DNA from: a bacterium
GTDB lineage: Bacteria > Bacillota_I > Bacilli_A > RFN20 > DUOF01
Direction of reading: 5' to 3'
Assembly: GCA_012839015.1 (NCBI GenBank)
Contig: DUOF01000062.1
Coordinates: 1-13,137, forward strand
Length of the DNA: 13,137 bases
Both the position numbers and the translations under genes were made by a program. How positions within the stretch are numbered: the stretch's first letter is position 1; every line of letters begins with the position of its first letter. Below, piece by piece: positions 7,546 to 13,137 of the stretch. The notes under the pieces were generated by a model. The model was not told the origin of the DNA, searched no databases, and saw nothing but the letters and a program-made list of their open reading frames with translations.

Positions 7546-8749
7546 GAAAACTTTTGATGACATAGAAGACTTTGAGTCATTAGACACTATAAAGAAAAGA
7601 CTAGAGAAGCAAGCAAAAGCTTCCGGTAATTATTTACTTTTCAACGAAATAGATGAAGCAATAGAGCACTTAGAATTGGAAGAAAACGAAATTGACGGAT
7701 TAATTGAGTTTTTCAAGAGAAAAAAAATAGAAGTAGTTGTGGAAAAAGAAGAAGATGAAGAAGTTGATATTGACGATGTTAGCCTTGATGAATTAGTAGA
7801 CGTTATTGAAGATGATGACGACGATTTATTTCTAGATGAAAAATTATTAAGAAAAGAAAGAAAAGAACTTAAGAAAATAGAAAAAGAGGATGTTTTTATT
7901 GAGTCTAACGTTAAGGTTAAAGACCCAGTAAAGATGTACTTAAAAGAGATTGGGAAAGTTCCGCTACTTACTAAAGAACAAGAACTAGACCTAGCCTATA
8001 GGGTAGTTGAAGGTGATGAAGATGCTAAAGATCTACTTGTTAGTTCTAACTTACGTCTAGTAGTATCGATAGCCAAGAAGTATCTTGGTCGTGGGATGTT
8101 GTTCCTAGATTTAATCCAAGAAGGCAACCTAGGGCTTATCAAAGCAGCAGAAAAATTTGATCCTTCAAAAGGATTTAAGTTTTCAACCTATGCTACCTGG
8201 TGGATTAGACAAGCAATAACGCGTGCTATTGCGGATCAAGCAAGAACTGTCAGGATTCCGGTTCACATGGTAGAAACAATTAATAAAATAACTAGAACCC
8301 AAAGACAACTAGTCCAAAAACTTGGAAGAGATCCTAGTGCTGAGGAAATAGCTAAAGAGTTAGATAACGGGATGACCGGGGACCGTATTCGTGAAATACA
8401 AAAATTGGCCCTAGAACCTGTTTCACTGGAAAAGCCAGTCGGAGACGACGGGGACCAATCTCATGTCGGGGACTTTGTCCCAGACACAGAGACTATAACT
8501 CCTGATGAATACGCTACTAATGAAATATTAAAAGATGAACTATACGCAATCATGAAAGACCTAACCGATAGGGAAGAAAGAGTCTTAAAGATGAGATATG
8601 GTTTAGAAGATGGACGTCAATGTACCTTAGAAGAAGTTGGTAGGGAATTTGGAGTCACTAGAGAAAGAATAAGACAAATCGAAGCAAAAGCATTAAGGAA
8701 GCTAAGACATCCTAGTAGAGCAAAACACTTTGCTGACTATAAAGAATAA
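7538..8749 (+). CDS. rpoD: RNA polymerase primary sigma factor (sigma-A)
   Basis: This is the housekeeping sigma factor that directs RNA polymerase to -10/-35 promoters. Region 1.1-like helices (15-66) are followed by a very acidic linker (69-97), then region 1.2 with the conserved DPVKMYLKEIG (129-139), region 2 (about 166-236, with STYATWWIRQAITRAIADQ at 216-234), region 3.0 RIPVHMVETI, a sigma finger that keeps DQSHVGDF (306-313), and region 4.2 with the recognition helix FGVTRERIRQIE (371-382). The 403 residues are normal for a Firmicutes SigA. The gene starts inside dnaG (8-base overlap), with AAAAAGGGGG as the likely ribosome site. A second sigma-A paralogue follows 31 bases downstream. 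Confidence 0.97.
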   Translation: MTKKTFDDIEDFESLDTIKKRLEKQAKASGNYLLFNEIDEAIEHLELEENEIDGLIEFFKRKKIEVVVEKEEDEEVDIDDVSLDELVDVIEDDDDDLFLDEKLLRKERKELKKIEKEDVFIESNVKVKDPVKMYLKEIGKVPLLTKEQELDLAYRVVEGDEDAKDLLVSSNLRLVVSIAKKYLGRGMLFLDLIQEGNLGLIKAAEKFDPSKGFKFSTYATWWIRQAITRAIADQARTVRIPVHMVETINKITRTQRQLVQKLGRDPSAEEIAKELDNGMTGDRIREIQKLALEPVSLEKPVGDDGDQSHVGDFVPDTETITPDEYATNEILKDELYAIMKDLTDREERVLKMRYGLEDGRQCTLEEVGREFGVTRERIRQIEAKALRKLRHPSRAKHFADYKE

Positions 8750-8780
8750 AATAATTTTTAATCGATGGGAGGGAAGACTC

Positions 8781-9926
8781 TTGGTGGAACCTGAGGAAGA
8801 AGGGCTTTTGCAAGAAGTAATTCACAAACTAGAAGTTAAAGCCGGAGAAACAAATAATTGTTTGGACTTTAATCAAATCGATGCGATCATTGAAGAACTC
8901 AATTTTAGTGAAGAAGAGTATGATTACATTATTGAATTTCTAAGGGAAAACAATATTGAAATAGTATTAAACTCTGAAGATGAAACAATTGAGGTAGATG
9001 AAGATGATTTATTTTTAGATGAGAAATTATTAAAAAAGGAAAAGAAAAACTTAAAGTCGATTGAGAAAGAAGATATTATCATAGATCATAACGCTAAGGT
9101 ACTAGATAGCGTTAAACTATATATACAGAGTGTTGCTACCACTCCTTTGTTAAGTAGGGAAGAGGAACTAGAAGTATCAAGGAAAGCTAAGGCAGGGGAC
9201 AAAACAGCCCAAGAGTTATTAGTGAAGTCAAATTTACGTTTAGTTATTTCAATTGCTAAAAAATACTTAGGTAGGGGTATGTCCTTTTTAGACCTAATCC
9301 AAGAAGGGAATGTTGGTTTAATTAAAGCTGTAGAAAAGTTTGAACCAGAAAAGGGATTTAAGTTTTCCACTTATGCAACCTGGTGGATTAGACAGGCAAT
9401 TACAAGGGCTATCGCAGACCAAGGAAGACTTGTAAGGATACCAGTTCATTTAGTTGAAACAATAAGTAAAATCAATAGAGCTAAGAGAGAACTTACTCAG
9501 GAGTTAGGAAGGGAACCGTCCTCTGAGGAGGTAGCAAGTAGATTAGGTGGTAATAGCGATGCTAGCCTAATTGATAGGATAGAAGAAATACTGCCAGAAC
9601 CTGTCTCACTAGCTAGACCAATCGGGGACGATGATTCTACAATGGAAAACATTATTGCTGATATAGAGAGTTTGTCACCTAATGATTATGCTTCCTTAGC
9701 CTTTTTGAGTGATGGCCTTGATAATGTTATGAAGGAATTAACTGAAAGGGAAGAGAGGGTACTTCGTTTACGTTTTGGGTTAGAAGATGGAAGGGAACAT
9801 ACTTTAGATGAAGTTGGGAAAATATTTGGGGTTACTAGGGAGCGTATAAGACAAATAGAAAAAAACGCTCTAAGGAAACTAAAACACCCTAGTCGTTCTA
9901 AAGTATTAGCGCAGTTCCGTGCCTAG
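8781..9926 (+). CDS. Second sigma-A paralogue in tandem (group 2-like sigma factor)
   Basis: A full-length relative of RpoD, 381 residues. I chose TTG at 8781 because GGGAGGG (8767-8773) precedes it by 7 bases; GTG at 8784 is equally possible. The open frame extends further upstream into rpoD without a ribosome site. It keeps a region 1.1-like part (8-62), the DLFLDEKLL segment shared with RpoD (76-84), region 2 (about 87% identical to RpoD over 86 aligned residues), and the same FGVTRERIRQIE recognition helix (349-360). It differs in region 1.2, where DPVKMYLKEIGK becomes DSVKLYIQSVAT (109-120), and in the sigma finger, where the SHVGDF-type sequence becomes STMENII (286-292). It therefore probably reads the same -10/-35 elements with altered discriminator preference or initiation. 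Tandem duplication is the simplest origin. Its stop overlaps trmK by 8 bases. Confidence 0.92.
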   Translation: MVEPEEEGLLQEVIHKLEVKAGETNNCLDFNQIDAIIEELNFSEEEYDYIIEFLRENNIEIVLNSEDETIEVDEDDLFLDEKLLKKEKKNLKSIEKEDIIIDHNAKVLDSVKLYIQSVATTPLLSREEELEVSRKAKAGDKTAQELLVKSNLRLVISIAKKYLGRGMSFLDLIQEGNVGLIKAVEKFEPEKGFKFSTYATWWIRQAITRAIADQGRLVRIPVHLVETISKINRAKRELTQELGREPSSEEVASRLGGNSDASLIDRIEEILPEPVSLARPIGDDDSTMENIIADIESLSPNDYASLAFLSDGLDNVMKELTEREERVLRLRFGLEDGREHTLDEVGKIFGVTRERIRQIEKNALRKLKHPSRSKVLAQFRA

Positions 9927-10596
9927 GTTATCTAAAAGACTTTTAGGAGTCACTAGTTTAGTGGACTCCGGGGACATAGTCTTTGATGTGGGTAGTGACC
10001 ATGCTCTAGTACCTATTTACCTAGTTAAAGAAAATATAGCAATTAAAGCCTATGCTAGTGACATCAATGTGGGACCTTATAACAGTGCATTAAAAAACAT
10101 TAAAAAACACAACCTAGAAGGGAAGGTCATTGCCTTAAAGAGTGATGGTATATCTAATATTAGTGAAGATGTAAACTCGGTGGTTATCGCCGGTATGGGT
10201 GGGAAGTTAATTGTAGACATCCTTGACCAGGATAAAACCAAACTAGAAGGCATTAAATCCCTTATACTGGCACCTAATATTGCTACTAACACGGTTAGAG
10301 AATGGTTAATGAATAATAAATTCATGATAGAAAAGGAACTTATTATCGAAGAGGATAATAAGTTCTATGAAGTAATTAAAGCTCTAAGGGTAAAAGAAAA
10401 TGTTTCTTATACTGAAGAGGAGCTATTTTTTGGGCCTATACTCCTAAGAAGTAGGAATAAAACATTTATTAAGAAGTGGCAAAAGAAGTTAAATAAGAAA
10501 AAAAAGATATTAGATAAAATAAAAAATGATAAGCTGGATGCCTACCATATGAATCTAGAAGAAATAAAAATAATAGAGAAGATGCTAGAAGGATAA
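9919..10596 (+). CDS. trmK: tRNA (adenine-22-N1)-methyltransferase TrmK
   Basis: TrmK methylates N1 of adenine 22 in the D-arm of certain tRNAs, using S-adenosylmethionine. The N-terminal Rossmann-like domain shows LSKRLLGVTSLV (4-15), motif I DVGSDHA (23-29), the second-strand acidic residue in ASDIN (46-50), AGMGG (91-95) and LAPN (117-120), all family hallmarks. The C-terminal 170-225 part is Lys-rich and coiled-coil-like, as expected. The length of 225 is usual. The GTG start overlaps the upstream sigma gene stop (GTGCCTAG), implying coupling. In Bacillus trmK follows sigA and precedes a Nif3-like gene; here the operon ends and a convergent amidase follows. Confidence 0.92.
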   Translation: MPRLSKRLLGVTSLVDSGDIVFDVGSDHALVPIYLVKENIAIKAYASDINVGPYNSALKNIKKHNLEGKVIALKSDGISNISEDVNSVVIAGMGGKLIVDILDQDKTKLEGIKSLILAPNIATNTVREWLMNNKFMIEKELIIEEDNKFYEVIKALRVKENVSYTEEELFFGPILLRSRNKTFIKKWQKKLNKKKKILDKIKNDKLDAYHMNLEEIKIIEKMLEG

Positions 10597-10625
10597 ATTT
10601 TGTTTCTAACAACTAAGTAATACAG

Positions 10626-10648
10626 AAGAGAACTATTAGTTCTCTTTT
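10626..10648 (+). terminator. Terminator of the operon, overlapping the end of the convergent amidase gene
   Basis: AAGAGAACT (10626-10634) pairs with AGTTCTCTT (10638-10646) around a three-base loop, followed by TTTT and more T-rich sequence. It is best as a forward terminator, 30 bases after the trmK stop. On the minus strand the T tract is poor. The last codons and stop of the amidase lie in the loop and right arm. Confidence 0.8.
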
Positions 10649-11475
10649 ACTTTACTAATAAAATAATCCCAACCATAACGGTCTAACAAGTCATGTGGAC
10701 AGTGCTTACCTGATGCATCTTTGTGAGTGATTACACTCTCAATTCCTAGATTATACTCTTTTAATAACATCGCTGTTAGTCTAGCACCATTTTCAATTAC
10801 TCTATCCTTAACTTTCACATCACTAATTGTAGACTTAGCTAATTCAATACCAATAGAAGTAGTGTTTATATTTCTATTACCAGCATGCCATGCATTATAA
10901 TTAGTAGGAATTGCTTGGTAAATGTTTTCATCATCTACTGCGAAGTGATATGAAGTGGATGAGGTATTGTTATGAAGGTATTTCACTTCATTAATACTTG
11001 GAGCACTATTCGCGGTATTATGAATGACAATATATTTAGGAGTAAACTTACTACCCACCTTATTAGAGTTTAATGACAAGAAATGATAATTAAACTCTAA
11101 GTCATTTTGAGTTATCTGAGATACTTTTTTATCCTTAACAGTTATTTCAAAACTCTTACTTACATTACCCTTACTAGCCTTTAAGGTAACTGATCCGTCA
11201 TTCAGTACTTTGCCATTGGTATTAATAACGCCAGGATTATTAGAACTCCAAACATAATCGTTATCTAAACCTAGTTGTTTAGTATTTATAACATTAATAA
11301 ACACATCATCAATAAATACTAAATCATCTAAGATATCACTGGTAGTAACATCTATTTTAAAGTCATCTTGCACCTCATGGACAGTTAAATCTGAATCATC
11401 TTTTCTGTTATTTAAACCATAGCCTGAGGCCATTAAGACAACTAGAATTATTATCAAAATATTTCTTTTATTCAT
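10636..11475 (-). CDS. Secreted N-acetylmuramoyl-L-alanine amidase with Ig-like domain
   Basis: It should cleave the bond between muramic acid and the stem peptide of peptidoglycan, outside the membrane. Domains in order: an N-terminal hydrophobic segment (5-18, a signal peptide or anchor, without lipobox Cys), a bacterial Ig-like domain (about 40-115, with the typical VWSSNNPGVINTNG), then a zinc amidase of the Amidase_2/CwlA type (about 145-275). Likely zinc ligands are H152 (IVIHNTAN), H251 (THKD) and C259 (HCPH); SYHF (175-178), AWHAG (195-199) and IGIE (208-211) are conserved too. I prefer ATG at 11475, because the upstream in-frame GTG at 11484 forms part of the GAGGTG ribosome site. 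It is convergent with trmK and divergent from a small ORF. It could serve wall turnover or competition. Confidence 0.88.
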   Translation of the reverse strand: MNKRNILIIILVVLMASGYGLNNRKDDSDLTVHEVQDDFKIDVTTSDILDDLVFIDDVFINVINTKQLGLDNDYVWSSNNPGVINTNGKVLNDGSVTLKASKGNVSKSFEITVKDKKVSQITQNDLEFNYHFLSLNSNKVGSKFTPKYIVIHNTANSAPSINEVKYLHNNTSSTSYHFAVDDENIYQAIPTNYNAWHAGNRNINTTSIGIELAKSTISDVKVKDRVIENGARLTAMLLKEYNLGIESVITHKDASGKHCPHDLLDRYGWDYFISKVKEN

Positions 11476-11508
11476 ATTTTTCACCTCTCTTTTCTCTTTT
11501 GCCTAATA

Positions 11509-11517
11509 ATTTTAACA
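11509..11517 (-). promoter_or_regulatory. Probable extended -10 promoter of the amidase gene
   Basis: On the minus strand TGTTAAAAT is an extended -10 box 33 bases before the ATG at 11475. The -35 position (TTAGTA, 11532-11537) matches consensus in three of six bases. Confidence 0.4.
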
Positions 11518-11628
11518 TTTGAAAGGGTGACTACTAAACACGTAATACTTAAGATGTGGATAGTATTTGTCTATACATACGCTAAGGGTATTCATAAAAT
11601 AATAGTAAAGTGAAAGGAGGGTGCGCAC

Positions 11629-11763
11629 GTGAAACTATTTGATAAGAATAAGAGTCCTAAAGTGGTTATGGCAGAGAACAAAGAGGGAATTATACCTAAG
11701 ATAACTTCTGGAGTAAGTAAATGCGTCAAAAGAGTTAATCCCTTTAAGACCAAACAAAAATAA
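11629..11763 (+). CDS. Small basic protein, 44 residues, unknown
   Basis: A short gene that I do not recognise. It has a GTG start, an excellent AAAGGAGG site (11613-11620) at eight bases, and a TAA at 11761-11763. The protein has 11 Lys, 1 Arg and only 3 acidic residues (net about +9), a single Cys (C32), two prolines near the middle and end, and no membrane segment. It could bind nucleic acid or be a small regulatory or secreted peptide; nothing in the sequence decides this. It stands alone between a divergent amidase and a terminator 24 bases after its stop, so it forms a monocistronic unit. The bases between the ribosome site and start (GTGCGCAC) are a perfect palindrome. A weak promoter candidate is TTGTCT (11567-11572) with TATTCA (11589-11594). 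Confidence 0.65.
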   Translation: MKLFDKNKSPKVVMAENKEGIIPKITSGVSKCVKRVNPFKTKQK

Positions 11764-11786
11764 TCACGTTAACTAACATAAACAAA

Positions 11787-11809
11787 AAAAGGGGGGCAAT
11801 CCCCCTTTT
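11787..11809. terminator. Bidirectional GC-rich terminator after the small gene
   Basis: GGGGG and CCCCC arms (extended by AAAA/TTTT, 11787-11795 with 11801-11809) surround a five-base loop. Forward transcripts get a short U tract (four Ts). Reading the minus strand, the hairpin is followed by seven Ts (complement of the A run at 11784-11790), so it is at least as strong in reverse and would stop read-through toward the small gene and amidase. Confidence 0.85.
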
Positions 11810-11859
11810 AAGGTGTAAATATCCCTTTTTGAGCATACTAATACTAGAGGTGTTAGTTT

Positions 11860-11940
11860 ATGTACATAAACGAGCGAGAATTAGCCTATAAATATGATGT
11901 AAGTGAAAAAGAACTTAATCAAAAGCTTAAAAATATTTAA
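11860..11940 (+). CDS. 26-residue ORF overlapping the start of the signal peptidase gene
   Basis: ATG at 11860 follows GAGGTG (11847-11852) at seven bases, which is a clear ribosome site. The 26-residue product contains LAYKYDVSEKELNQKLK, which reads like a fragment of a helix-turn-helix. It ends at TAA 11938-11940, overlapping the signal peptidase ORF (GTG 11903) by 38 bases in another frame. The peptidase start itself has no visible ribosome site. Either this is a leader ORF that brings ribosomes to the peptidase start, or the two ORFs are one gene joined by a frameshift in or near the GAAAAAG run at 11904-11910. Function unknown. Confidence 0.5.
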   Translation: MYINERELAYKYDVSEKELNQKLKNI

Positions 11941-12478
11941 AGAAGCTTTCTTCTTTATCTTTTTGGTAATTCTAGTTTTAGCAGCCTCGACTAATTTCAT
12001 GGGACGCCTAAAAGGGGAAAAACCTAATCTATTTGGGTATTCGACCCTTATTGTTGTCAGTGGTAGTATGGAACCTGAATATAAGGTAAGAGAGTTTATA
12101 ATTATGAAAAAGGTTCCCTTTGATAGCATTAAAGAAGGAGATATTATTAGCTTTTATTATGATATTACTGGCAATGGTAGAAAAGAGTTAGTAACCCACA
12201 GGGTTATTAATATAAAACAAGATGGTACTTTAGTAACAAGGGGTGATAATGCCTCAATATATGATACTCAAGATGTTAAACAAAGTGACTTTGTCGGTAG
12301 GATAGTCTATAACTCATTTACTATTGGAGTTATTCTCTATTCCTTAATTGAGTACAATATACTCGTCCTTATTATCGCATCCTTCTTTATCTATCTTATT
12401 GTTAAACAGATAAAAAGGATTATTGATATTTATATTGAAGAAAAACATAAAGATATTAAGAAGGAAGAATCTAATTAG
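11903..12478 (+). CDS. sipW: Signal peptidase I, SipW/Sec11 type
   Basis: It removes signal peptides from secreted proteins at the outer face of the membrane. The family is the ER-type Ser/His class: catalytic serine S55 in VSGSMEP (52-58), and histidine H99 in VTHRV in place of the lysine of usual bacterial enzymes. RGDNA (113-117, D115) and the YDTQDV aspartates (D121, D124) supply the acidic residue. One membrane helix precedes the domain (about 14-30) and a hydrophobic pair or helix follows (about 138-168), with a Lys/Glu-rich cytoplasmic tail. The 191 residues are normal. The assumed GTG at 11903 lacks a ribosome site and lies inside the upstream small ORF. In Bacillus SipW processes TasA-type biofilm proteins; no such substrate is visible here. 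Confidence 0.88.
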   Translation: MKKNLIKSLKIFKEAFFFIFLVILVLAASTNFMGRLKGEKPNLFGYSTLIVVSGSMEPEYKVREFIIMKKVPFDSIKEGDIISFYYDITGNGRKELVTHRVINIKQDGTLVTRGDNASIYDTQDVKQSDFVGRIVYNSFTIGVILYSLIEYNILVLIIASFFIYLIVKQIKRIIDIYIEEKHKDIKKEESN

Positions 12479-12489
12479 ATTCTTTTTTT
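12465..12489. terminator. Shared terminator of two convergent genes
   Basis: AAGAATCTAATTAGATTCTT (12465-12484) is a perfect 20-base palindrome followed on the plus strand by seven Ts in all (12483-12489). On the minus strand the following TTCCTTCTT is T-rich but interrupted. Both stop codons (TAG on each strand) lie within the palindrome. Confidence 0.8.
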
Positions 12490-12836
12490 ATTAGTTTCTC
12501 AAGTCTTTCAATCCTCTCATTTAGGAGTGTTTTTTCTCTTATTTCTAATTCTTTATCTGCTATTTCTTTTCTTAGTTCTTCAACTGATTTTAAGAACTCT
12601 TTTTGATTGTTAATTACAAATAGGTTAGAACCTATAGAAAACAAGAATCTAGCAATAATCGCTGTATCCGCAACAGAAAAACTACCGGCGACAATAGTAG
12701 CCAAAAACAGGGAAATGATAGCTAAATCGATTGGTTCAAATCGTAAGAAAAAAGAACTCAGTTTTCGAACATCTTCGGGATCTATATCTTGCAAATACCT
12801 AGAAAATTCAGTGTTTTCCCAGAATTCTTGGTTCAT
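12471..12836 (-). CDS. Hypothetical membrane protein with C-terminal coiled coil
   Basis: No family recognised. The 121-residue product has an acidic N-terminal part (1-30), two hydrophobic stretches (about 36-52 and 56-75) likely to form a membrane hairpin, and a charged heptad-like helix (about 78-118) that should be a cytoplasmic or external coiled coil. There is no signal peptide cleavage site or Cys. The ATG at 12836 has only a weak GGTGAT ribosome site; TATAAT on the minus strand at 12856-12851 could be a -10 box, giving a very short leader. It is convergent with the signal peptidase gene, overlapping it by eight bases. The hydrophobic/coiled-coil pattern supports a real gene; the forward ORF across the same region looks like its shadow. 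Confidence 0.7.
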   Translation of the reverse strand: MNQEFWENTEFSRYLQDIDPEDVRKLSSFFLRFEPIDLAIISLFLATIVAGSFSVADTAIIARFLFSIGSNLFVINNQKEFLKSVEELRKEIADKELEIREKTLLNERIERLEKLIKKESN

Positions 12837-12938
12837 ATCATCACCATTTAATTATATGAATTAAAAAAAGATTAAATGATTTTAAGAAAAATGGGCAACA
12901 TAATAAGGACTGATATAAATATAATTTGGGTCGAAACA

Positions 12939-12967
12939 TTGATTAAAATGGGAAAATATATAATAAT
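12939..12967 (+). promoter_or_regulatory. Probable promoter of the lipoprotein gene
   Basis: TTGATT (12939-12944) and AATAAT (12962-12967) are 17 bases apart. A perfect TATAAT overlaps at 12959-12964 but would leave a 14-base spacer. The gap 12837-12938 shows only AT-rich sequence with an inverted repeat CATTTAAT/ATTAAATG (12845-12852, 12871-12878) of unclear meaning. Confidence 0.45.
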
Positions 12968-12991
12968 AAGTACGTAAAAGGAGGAACAAGA

Positions 12992-13137
12992 ATGTTTAAA
13001 AAACTAGGAGCAGTATTTGCATTAAGCGCGTTGTTTATTAGTGGATGTAGTTGTGAACCGACAGTAGTAGAACCAGAAGGGTATGAGGGAGTTTACTCGT
13101 ATGAAGCGCATGGTGATACTTATGGCGCTAAGGTAAA
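12992..13137 (+). CDS. Lipoprotein, N-terminal part (runs off the window)
   Basis: The first 48 residues are present. AAAAGGAGG (12976-12984) at seven bases fixes the ATG. The protein begins with a lipoprotein signal peptide: FKK, a hydrophobic stretch (5-16), and the lipobox ISGC with C19 as the lipidated residue; the next residues (SCEPTVVEPEG) are a flexible spacer. It would be exported by Sec, lipidated by Lgt and cut by Lsp, then anchored on the outer face of the membrane. The visible mature part (EGVYSYEAHGDTYGAKV) may begin a small beta-rich domain, but too little is seen to assign function. Confidence 0.85.
   Translation, partial: MFKKLGAVFALSALFISGCSCEPTVVEPEGYEGVYSYEAHGDTYGAKV

Noticed and set aside
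8730..8780. Upstream extension of the second sigma factor from TTG at 8730, overlapping rpoD
   Set aside because: No ribosome site before 8730, and the added residues do not resemble sigma-factor N-termini. GGGAGGG at 8767-8773 marks the start at 8781 or 8784.
11482..11484. GTG at 11484 as the amidase start
   Set aside because: This GTG is part of the GAGGTG ribosome site of the ATG at 11475, three codons downstream.
11558..11600. Sporulation-type (sigma-E/K-like) promoter before the small basic gene
   Set aside because: CATA-cgc-TA resembles part of such a -10 box, but the -35 element is not convincing and nothing else in the window suggests sporulation.
12607..12864. Forward 85-residue ORF opposite the membrane protein
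   Set aside because: No ribosome site or coding character. The reverse frame has an organised hydrophobic/coiled-coil pattern and a stop inside a terminator, so the minus-strand gene is preferred.
12845..12878. Inverted repeat CATTTAAT / ATTAAATG as an operator or terminator
   Set aside because: AT-only arms with an 18-base loop in AT-rich sequence; expected by chance, with no T tract on a useful side.
1..13137. CRISPR array, tRNA or rRNA genes, prophage or defence cluster
   Set aside because: I saw no regularly spaced repeats, no cloverleaf or rRNA-like sequence, and no genes of phage structure or known defence families in the window.

Overview
The window is AT-rich (about one third GC by eye) chromosomal DNA of a low-GC Gram-positive bacterium. 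The tightly packed order ybeY, cdd, era, recO, glyQS, dnaG, rpoD, trmK is the classic Firmicutes arrangement around the primase/sigma-A locus. Strong AAGGAGG-type ribosome binding sites, a single-chain glycyl-tRNA synthetase and a SipW-type signal peptidase agree. An Erysipelotrichia/RF39-like or other Mollicutes-related Bacilli lineage is my best guess; this is inference from gene order and protein character, not a database result. Tryptophan is read from TGG, and every intact gene stops at TAA or TAG. The only TGA stop is in a broken transposase.

Region 1 (1-1400): the terminator of an off-window gene is followed by a near-consensus forward promoter and a degenerate IS30-family element. The element's transposase, on the minus strand, has lost an internal piece near its C-terminus and is frameshifted there. 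IS30-end-like sequence repeats and an inward-facing terminator mark its left side.

Region 2 (1472-10596): a nine-kilobase forward operon starts at an extended -10 promoter just beyond the IS. It opens with an unrecognised helical protein. Then come YbeY (rRNA maturation), cytidine deaminase, Era (30S assembly GTPase), RecO (recombinational repair), glycyl-tRNA synthetase, DnaG primase, primary sigma factor RpoD, a second full-length sigma-A paralogue in tandem, and TrmK (tRNA m1A22 methyltransferase). Genes overlap or lie within 31 bases of each other. The operon joins ribosome and tRNA maturation, translation, replication priming and transcription initiation. The second sigma factor is the main surprise: its -10 and -35 reading helices match RpoD, but its discriminator-reading region 1.2 and its sigma finger differ.

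Region 3 (10620-13137): an accessory stretch with convergent and divergent genes. It contains a secreted Ig-domain cell-wall amidase (minus), a 44-residue basic small protein with its own strong terminator, a 26-residue ORF overlapping the start of a SipW-like signal peptidase, a convergent two-helix membrane/coiled-coil protein (minus), and the beginning of a lipoprotein cut by the window edge. In two convergent pairs the terminator hairpin overlaps coding sequence; in one it encodes the same three C-terminal residues and stop on both strands.
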